Source: Euphorbia lathyris
Taxonomy: Eukaryota; Streptophyta; Magnoliopsida; Malpighiales; Euphorbiaceae
Assembly (NCBI RefSeq): GCF_963576675.1
Contig: NC_088911.1
Location: 138,015,929-138,079,928 of the forward strand
DNA: 64,000 bases
Direction: 5' to 3'
The notes under the pieces were generated by a model that was not told the origin of the DNA, made no database searches, and saw only the letters and a list, made by a program, of their open reading frames with translations. A program made the translations under genes and the position numbers. Of this stretch, positions 57,101 through 64,000 are shown piece by piece (position 1 is the stretch's first letter; every line of letters starts with the position of its first letter).

Positions 57101-58419
57101 GTTCAGTGGCTGCATTGGGAATTGAGCCTCAGCTTTTCTCCAGATTCCAGGTTTCTGGGATCTACGAGTCTAGCATGACCACCGATGTGGTGAAGATGAT
57201 GAAAGGGGGTTTCATCCCTGGTATGGGCTTGGGACCACACCATCAAGGGTTTCCAGAATCTCCGGACTTCAAGAGTCAGAAAACCCAGAGGGGTTTGGGA
57301 TATGAGCTAGGAGGTTCGTCCAACACATGCAGTGAAGGCAAGGTGGGCCTAAAGAAGTATTTTATGAATGAGGGTCACGGGAAAGTCTATTCTGGGACTC
57401 CCGAGTCATGGACTAGCACCGAAGGAAAGATTCTGCCGGGCTTCGAGATTTTCAACGATGTCACCAGCTGGGGTAAAGGAGAGGCAAGCTGCTTCGTCGA
57501 GGAGATCATGATGTTAGATCTGAATGCTGAGGAGCAGGTCATCACTATTGAAGCCATTGTGGGAGCGGTGTACGAGCCTGGTACCTCCAAGGCCTATGGG
57601 AAATCCGAGAACCCTGATGATGAAAATTGTATTACTGCTTTATTTGAATCCGATGATGTACTCGCCAATACTATCAATGAAATGAATTCTGATTTTGCTT
57701 ACTTGCTTGATATTGATTCTGATCATTCCATGCATTCTCATTCATATAACATGCCTACATTTGAAATCAATACAATAGAAATGTCAACTTTCAATCTTGG
57801 CACGGATGAAAATCCTAAACTTATACAAATTGCTCAAGAATTAACTACTAAAGAGAGGAAAGAATTTGAGAGAATAATTAAAAAATACGAAATAGTGTTT
57901 GCTTGGACGTACGAAGATATGCCAGGAATCGATCAATCAATCGTAACTCACCGTATTCCAACATACCTCGATGCTAAGCCCGTGAAACAGAAACTCCGAC
58001 GCATGAGGCCGGAATGGGCGGATAAGATCAGAGAGGAAGTGAAGAAACAGTTAGAAGCAGGATTCATCGAAGTAATTGACTATCCCCCCTGGGTCGCAAA
58101 TGTAGTGCCAATCGCAAAGAAGGACGGTAAAGTGAGAATGTGTGTCGATTATAGAGATCTCAACAAGGCTTGCCCCAAAGATGAATTCGCATTGCCTCAC
58201 ATCGACGTATTAATCGACAGTGCAGCGTCGAGCGTCTTGCACACGAATGTTGACGGCTTCATGGGTTACATGCAAGTTCAGATGGCAGAAAAGCACAAGG
58301 CAAAGACCTCGTTCACAACTGAGTGGGGAACGTACTGCTATAGAGTAATGCCGTTTGGTTTGAAAAATGCCGGGCAACTTATCAACGGATGGCTACGACA
58401 CTGTTCCATGATATGATAC
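57097..58419 (+). pseudogene. G-patch motif and N-terminal RT, element 3
   Basis: Continues the polyprotein in a new frame, overlapping the end of protease by a few bases. Residues about 31-70 contain a G-patch-like motif, MMKGGFIPGMGLGPHHQG. After an acidic spacer comes the start of RT: FAWTYEDMPGIDQ, LEAGFIEVIDYPPWVANVV, MCVDYRDLNKACPKDEFALP, MPFGLKNAG. One G is missing in 'gccgggcaac' near 58373, which shifts the frame; RT resumes at 58389. The protein would combine nucleic-acid binding with DNA synthesis. Confidence 0.82.
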
Positions 58420-59750
58420 ACAAAGAGGTGGAAGTTTATGTGGACGACATGATGGTCAAATCGGAGACGAGAGAGGGGCATTTCCCGACACTTGAGAAGT
58501 TTTTGGCCCGAATAGCAGAATTCAAGCTAAGGTTGAACCCGAAGAAGTGCTTCTTTAGCGTTTCATCGGGGAAGATCTTAGGCTATGTGATCAGTAACAA
58601 GGGGATTGAGGTGGATCCCGACAAGGTAATGGCCATACAGGAAATGCCAGCACCCAAAAATGAGAAAGAAGTGAGAGGATTTCTGGGGCAGGTTCAGTAT
58701 ATCAGTCGGTTCATAGCACGACTCACTGCGATCGGCGAGCCGATCTTTAAGCTGCTATGGAAAGATCAACCCACAGTTTGGAATGATAAGTGCCAGCAAG
58801 CATTGGAGAGTGTCTGGAACTATTTGCCTAATCCACCGGTTTTAAGACCGCCTAAACTTGGAAAGCCGCTTCTCCTCTATGTAGCAATCGAGGAGCGATC
58901 TATTGGGGCAATGCTGGCCCAAGAAGGGGACACCGGTGTAGAGCACACGGTGTATTATCTGAGTAAGAAGTTCCTGTAATACGAGCTTAAGTATAACATG
59001 ATCGAAAAGACGTGCGTGGCAGTAGTATGGCTAACAAAGAAACTACGACACTATTTTCAATCTTACAAAGTGATCATTATTTCCCAGATGGATCCCATGA
59101 AGTATCTGTACCAAACTCTGTCTCTAACAGGGAAGTTAGCCCGATGGTTGTTGCTCTTGTCCGAATTTGACATCGAATATGTAACGAAAAAGGTTATTAA
59201 GGGGAGAGCCGTAGCGGAATTTCTGGCCAATCAGCCTCTAAATGCGGAAGAGGAAGAGATAAACTATGATTTCCCCGATGAGCACTTGAACGCAATAGAA
59301 GTTATACCGTGGAAAATGTTCTTCGATGGAGCGGTTAACTCAAATGGAGCCGGGGTAGGAATGCTACTTATCTCACCAGAAGGAGAAAGGGTCCCAATGG
59401 CAAATAAGTTATCCTTCCCTCTCACCAATAATATGGCCGAGTATGAAGCGTGCATCTACGGGTTAGAGTCGTTAGCAGCGCTGGGAGCATCATATGTTGA
59501 AATTTGGGGCGACTCAAAACTGATTATCGAACAAGCACAGGGAAACTGGAAAGTAAGGAAAGAAAGGTTGCGTCCATACCTAGACCAGTTGGAGGGATTG
59601 GCGCAGAGATTCATCGAGTGTCGTTTTTTATCACATTCCTCGAGCACAGAACCAGGCAGCGGATGCTTTGGCCACTTTGGTGTCAGTATGGGATAACCCT
59701 CGGAATCTTGCCTCGAAGCCTTTGGTGCTGAGGAGGTCCCACAAACCGTG
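58389..59750 (+). pseudogene. RT end, RNase H and archaeal-like RNase H, element 3
   Basis: Frame of 58389: the rest of RT with YVDD (VYVDDMMVKS), FLGQVQYISRFIA and the RNase H region (LLLYVAIEERSIGAML). TAA at 58977-58979 replaces a Gln codon before YELKYNMIEK. The same frame then holds a second RNase H-like domain: WKMFFDGAVNSNGAGVGMLL, NMAEYEACIYGL, GDSKLIIEQ. This duplicate, of the archaeal-like type, is characteristic of the Tat lineage. A one-base insertion near 59630 moves the last motif (RAQNQAADALATL) to another frame, and a further shift near 59735 precedes integrase. Confidence 0.83.
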
Positions 59751-59761
59751 CTATAGACGTA

Positions 59762-61026
59762 ATGTTGTTAGGAGCAGATGAAAAGCCTTGGTATTTCGAT
59801 ATCGTAAACTTCATGAAAAGTGGAACATACCCGGTAGAATCAGAACTTAGGGATCAGGCTGTGATCAGAAGCTTAGCTCAGCAATTTGTCATCCACAATG
59901 ACTTGCTTTACAAAAGACACGCCGATGGTTTACAATTGAGGTGCTTGGATGAGGGAGAAGCCCGTGAGGCAATGGAGTCAGTACACTCGGGAATTTGTGG
60001 AGCCCATATGGGAGGAGCAGTATTAGCAAAGAAAATCGTAAGGCAAGGCTTCTATTGGCTCACCATGGAAAGAGATTGTAACGAATATGCGAAGAAATGC
60101 CATGATTGTCAAATCCACGGAGATTATAATCACTTACCAGCTATGGAACTGCACGTGTTAGCACCCATTTGGCCGTTTACGGCTTGGGGCATTGATATCA
60201 TCGGGGAGGTGAGGCCTAATGCGTCGAACGGACACAAATTCATTGCAGTCGCCATTGATTACTTCACCAAGTGGGTAGAGGCAGAATCGTTTAGCAAGTT
60301 AGGGTCTAAGAAGATGAGGAAGTTCATTGAAAAGCACTTGATCACCAGGTTCGGAGTGCCTCATCACATGATCACGGATAATGGGGTCCAGTTTCAGGGA
60401 GAGGTGAGAAGTCTCTTCCAAGAGTACGGTATTGAGCATCATAGGTCTTCTCCGTATCTCCCGCAAGCTAATGGTACAGTGGAGACGGCTAATAAGAACC
60501 TTAAAAGGATTCTTGTAAAGACGGTAGAATCGCACCAGAATTGGTACGAGCAGTTTCCGCTCGCTTTATGGGCACAACGGTTAGAACGTCGACTGGGGCA
60601 ACGCCGTTCTCCTTGGTATATGGAGCCGAAGTCATTCTCCCGATTGAGATTGAAAAGCGATCGTTGAGAATCGCAGTAGAAGTAGAGATTCCCGAGACGG
60701 AATGGGTGAAGAAGCGATATGAGCAATTAGCATTGGTGGACGAGAAAAGGATGGAGGCTCTTTACCATGTGCAGTTATATCAGAGAAGGATGGCCCGAGC
60801 CTTCAGCAAAAAGGTCAAGGCCAGCCCTATCAAAGAAGGGGACCTGGTGCTGAAACAGATCCGAATGACGCACACCGACCATAGAGGCAAGTTCAGGCCA
60901 AACTGGGAAGGACCATTCCTCGTGAAGAAGATCCTAAGCAAAGGGGCGGTGAAGCTAACTACTATGGACGGCATGGAGTTCTCCGAACCTACCAATCTGG
61001 ATAGGCTTAAGAAATACTTCTCGTAA
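59762..61026 (+). pseudogene. integrase of element 3
   Basis: Zinc-binding part (SVHSGICGAHMGG, KKCHDCQIHGD), catalytic core (TAWGIDIIGEVRP, ITDNGVQFQGE, QANGTVE) and C-terminal domain (GDLVLKQIRM, GKFRPNWEGPFLV, DRLKKYF). The frame shifts near 60570, where several bases of the conserved LWAYRTT motif seem deleted, and continues in a second frame from 60541 to TAA at 61024-61026. Confidence 0.85.
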
Positions 61027-61478
61027 AAAAAAAGAAAAAAAAGAAATGAAAATTCCTGATAGGTTGAAAACCCGCAAAGGGCGACCTATGCAACAATAAG
61101 GGACATCCCAATGGGTGAAAACCCGAAAGGGCACTCGTTTGAAAATTCCGGGATAATAAAAGGAGAGATGAAAAATCGCTGGGATCTGAAAACCGAAAAA
61201 AAGGCGGGTCCTGGTAACAGTGGTTATATCTTGAGCAATTATGAAAATAATGTATAAGCGGCTAAGTATTTCTATTGTTTGTAAATAAATAAAGGCATGA
61301 ATATATTTGAAGAGGATGATTGGAATCATTATAATCTACTGAATGCATTGTATTATGAATCATGAGTTATACATTTCCTACCTCTTTCACATAAAAAGCC
61401 TACGTCCTATCCACCCCTCTCCCTATATACAAGCTATACATCGGGGTAATACTAATGAGAAAACTACAAATAATGAGC
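61027..61478 (+). other. post-pol noncoding region of element 3
   Basis: Contains three variants of a phrase of the type 'gtgaaaacccgaaagggc' (about 61060, 61110 and 61180), similar to the post-pol region of other Tat elements, with no coding sequence on either strand. Confidence 0.6.
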
Positions 61479-63782
61479 CTAATAAGGAGGAAGATCCCAG
61501 AAGTCCTCAAAGTCCCTCAGACGAGAAACCCGCTCCGCAGATAAGGCCTCCTCGGCAACCCGACGACCCTCCTCGGCGGCAAGGCGCCCCGCGGTCTCCA
61601 CTCGCGTCATCTCCTCTGCGACAAGACGCCCCTCGGTCTCCACTCGCATCATCTCTGACCAATGAGCATTTCTCTCTCGATAGACATGCCCGACCCTAGC
61701 ATCGGCATCCCGCTGCGACTCACTGAACCGCTGCTCGTTCGCATGAAGAGCGCTCTGCAAAAAAAAAAAAAAGAAGAAAAAAACATCAAAACAGACAACA
61801 ACAGAAGTCATACATACATATGTGCATCACACGCATACATTTCACTACACTAAAATAGAATAAGAATACTCACCAGGTGGCCGGCACAGCGCAGGTTGAG
61901 CTGCTCTCTGAAATAACTGGACAATTCCATGTAATCGGTACACGTCTCCCTCGAAGTATGGAGGGCATCACGAGGATCGAACGGCATCCTCGAGGTAAAA
62001 ACTGAAGGGGCTGTCTCAACGCCGGAGTAAGCTACGCCCGCCTCGCCATAATGAACCGTCGAGAAATCTCTCTCTAGGATCGGGAAGGGTGTGCCAAGGC
62101 GGAGCTGCTCTGGTTGGGCAGCGCCGGAAGACTCGCCCGCATGATAATAAGCCTCGCTCACGGATGTCCGGGCTCGGGTGCCATCGAAAAAGTCCGACGT
62201 CCGAGCACTCCTCAAGGAACCCTCCTGCAAATAAAGGCAAAATGAATATACCTAACTATCTCATAAACAAAGAATAAATAAGTCAGGCACTCATCGGAAC
62301 CTCCTCTGATCCAAAGACTCCAGCAACGGCCGCCGCCGAGAATATGTCATCCGCAGGGTCCACGTCCATCGCAACCTCGGGAGGATCCAATGGAGTCAAC
62401 AATGTCGATAAATAATGGACACGACCCCCCGCGTGGTCCCACACATCCCGAGCCGCAAATCGACGAGTCAGCTCACTGCGTATCTCCTGCAGGGACATGA
62501 CCCTCACTGCAAACATGGACACAGGAATCTCGCCAGGTGTCCAATGTGTGGCGCTAACCCCGGTAAAGCTCCGGTCGCCCAAATACCATGCTCGCACGCA
62601 CGGGCTAGTGAGCAAACACTGCTGCCCCTGAATGCGGGTGACATAAGCATAATCAGGACCAAAGTCGAGGTCGTCCCATCTGAATGAAATCTGAAAAAAC
62701 AAAAGAAAGGTCAGACGAGATCAAACGAAAATCCAGCATAGTTAGGAGACATTCACCTGTCCCAAGCTCCGCGTGTCGATCCATAATAGGAGTCGTGCCA
62801 CCGTCCGACTCTTCTCGTCGCATAGATTAAAGTCACTCCACCTCGCCATAAGTGGAAGCCTAACCGCGTGCGGCCTACTCCTGCGGGCGCTCGGAAGAAT
62901 CCGCCTTTCATAGGCCCAAACCTGCTCGTAGAAACTGATGTCGGAAGCAGAAATCGTGAAAAGAATAAAGAGACAAGCCAATGATAGAGGACGTACCAGG
63001 AGGGCAAAGGTGTAACCGCCGAAATCCTTGCGCTTCCGGCAAGTCAAGTCCAGGAACTTGTATAGAAAGGCCAAGCCGGCTCCCGCCCAATCGTAGGATG
63101 ACACTGCGTCCAAATCACGGAAAGCCTGGATGAGACCCGCATGTATGGTTCCGCTCTTAGTGCGGAAGATCGTCTCGCCTAAAGCATATAGAAGGAAGCT
63201 GCGAGTGGCCCGATCTGTGTCATCTCGGTCACAGAAGTCCCTACGGCTCAATAGCCCGAAGGTAGTAACAAACTTCGCTGGGGTGGCCTTGACACCCGTG
63301 TAGACTCCGGGTCCGATCAGATCAGATATCTCGGCACGGTCAACCCGAGGACGCACCATGTCAAAGCAAAGCGGGACCGGGGTGCCGCTACCCCACAATC
63401 CGGTCAGTAGTGAGAAGTCGCGGGGCGAGATCGTCATCTCCCCAAATGAGAAGTGGAAGGTGTGGGTCGAGTCTACCCATCTCTCGCATAAGGCGCGCAA
63501 GCCGAACCGGTCGCACACTCCGTTGGCGTGAGGCAACGCCAGGATGAAGGGCTCGAAGCCCAACTCTCGTACTCGGGCTTTAACCGCCGGGCTAAGCATG
63601 GCATGCCAAATATGAATATCTATGGTAGTCCCACTAATGCCAATAACCTGGAAGGAACAGTACGGGTAAAGGCAAGAGGCCAAACTAAAGTCATTACTCC
63701 TTGAGAGCCTCACTTCTATGCGTATGTCTAATAAGAATTTTGTTAACCTAGTTATTCTTTCGGTTATGTTTAAATCTAACAT
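61479..63782 (-). CDS. antisense plant-mobile-domain gene carried by element 3
   Basis: Inferred minus-strand exons: a from 63647 (or 63782) to 62997, b 62921-62757, c 62690-62301, d 62224-61874, e 61754-61479. All introns (75, 66, 76 and 119 bp) end GT...AG, every exon b-e is a multiple of three, and all joins are phase 0. The weakest donor is GTTCCG after exon c. Exon a carries a plant mobile domain (PMD, PF10536 type): TFHFSFGEMTISPRDFSLLTGL, FLLYALGETIFRTKSG and DWAGAGLAFLYKFLDL. Exon b continues it (VWAYERRILPS) and exon e is a coiled coil rich in Arg, Glu and Ala. A host PMD gene (MAIN/MAIL type) acts in silencing and meristem maintenance; what the element copy does is unknown. Its frame is intact while the sense genes are broken. 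Confidence 0.75.
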
Positions 63783-64000
63783 GGAAGTTCCTTTCGATTT
63801 GGATCGTTACTCTTTGAGATTTCATTCGTAGGATCATTTGTACAGGATTTGATTAATTCATTATTCTTTGGTGTTCCACTCTCCCGCGTGCTTGCGAGGG
63901 ACTTAATCCAATTCTAACTTGGGTTAAAAGCGTTTAATTTAATTATTTACGTTTTTTTTACTATTCGCGTTTACTATTCACGTGCACTATTCACGTTTTT
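63783..64000. other. sequence upstream of the antisense PMD gene
   Basis: Probably the promoter side of the antisense gene and the approach to the 3' LTR of element 3. It ends with a short repeated phrase (tactattcgcgt, tactattcacgt, cactattcacgt) that runs to the window edge. Confidence 0.45.

Larger units (their letters stand above)
49675..64000 (+). mobile_element. Tat/Ogre-like giant Ty3/gypsy retrotransposon 3 (3' end beyond window)
   Basis: More than 14 kb. It has a 2.6-kb 5' LTR, an Arg-tRNA-type primer site, a 1.4-kb leader, gag, a long gag/protease frame with extra capsid-like modules, a G-patch motif, RT, two RNase H-like domains (the second of the archaeal-like kind known from Tat elements), integrase and an antisense plant-mobile-domain gene. 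The size, the second RNase H and the primer site fit the Tat/Ogre group. The sense genes carry several frameshifts and stops, so this copy is inactive. The 3' LTR should lie right of the window. Confidence 0.85.

Overview
This window looks like a gene-poor, transposon-packed stretch of a flowering-plant nuclear genome, probably a dicot. I base that on the element types: Tat-lineage Ty3/gypsy elements, a SIRE-like copia element, plant L1 and RTE LINEs, and Mutator-, Harbinger- and hAT-type MITEs in AT-rich spacer. I recognise no convincing host gene, tRNA, rRNA or CRISPR array. Almost all coding sequence belongs to retroelements, and most of it is broken.

Layout. 1-4948 is the 3' part of a Tat-lineage Ty3/gypsy element (integrase, an 83-bp tandem repeat, a spliced gene on the opposite strand, PPT, 3' LTR). 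4951-8899 holds inverted-repeat elements, a LINE RNase H fragment and a Mutator-like MITE with a 9-bp target duplication. 8909-14401 is an L1-type LINE with two in-frame stops. 18031-22923 is a four-layer nest: a MULE-MITE interrupted by a Harbinger-like element (itself carrying a hAT element) and by a full-length RTE LINE with an intact 1022-codon frame. 24312-25485 is a minisatellite-like array, followed by a 5'-truncated L1 copy. 29175-29900 is a long-inverted-repeat MULE-like element. 32105-42733 is a SIRE-like copia remnant on the minus strand, whose gag is split by a complete Tat-lineage element at 32468-41295 (481-bp LTRs, GTATA target duplication). 42789-43266 is another MULE-like MITE; 47756-48590 is a tRNA-type SINE split by a hAT element. 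From about 49675 to the end lies a very large Tat/Ogre-like element whose right LTR is outside the window.

How the genes work together. The three gypsy elements encode gag, protease, RT, RNase H and integrase on the plus strand. Between pol and the 3' LTR, or downstream of pol where that LTR is not seen, each also carries a multi-exon gene on the minus strand. In elements 1 and 2 this gene has a domain resembling the 'putative gypsy type transposon' family and a coiled-coil C-terminus. Its exons match in size and phase between the two. In element 3 the antisense gene encodes a plant-mobile-domain protein in at least five phase-0 exons, also ending in a coiled coil. Element 3 additionally has four capsid-like modules in its gag-protease region and a G-patch motif after the protease. 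These antisense accessory genes and the multi-capsid gag are the most interesting content.

Decay. Most of the in-frame stops can be explained as C-to-T or G-to-A changes, as expected for methylated, silenced DNA. The LTRs of element 2 differ at only 6 of 481 positions although its coding region is badly damaged. All family and domain calls are from reading the sequence; no database search was run.
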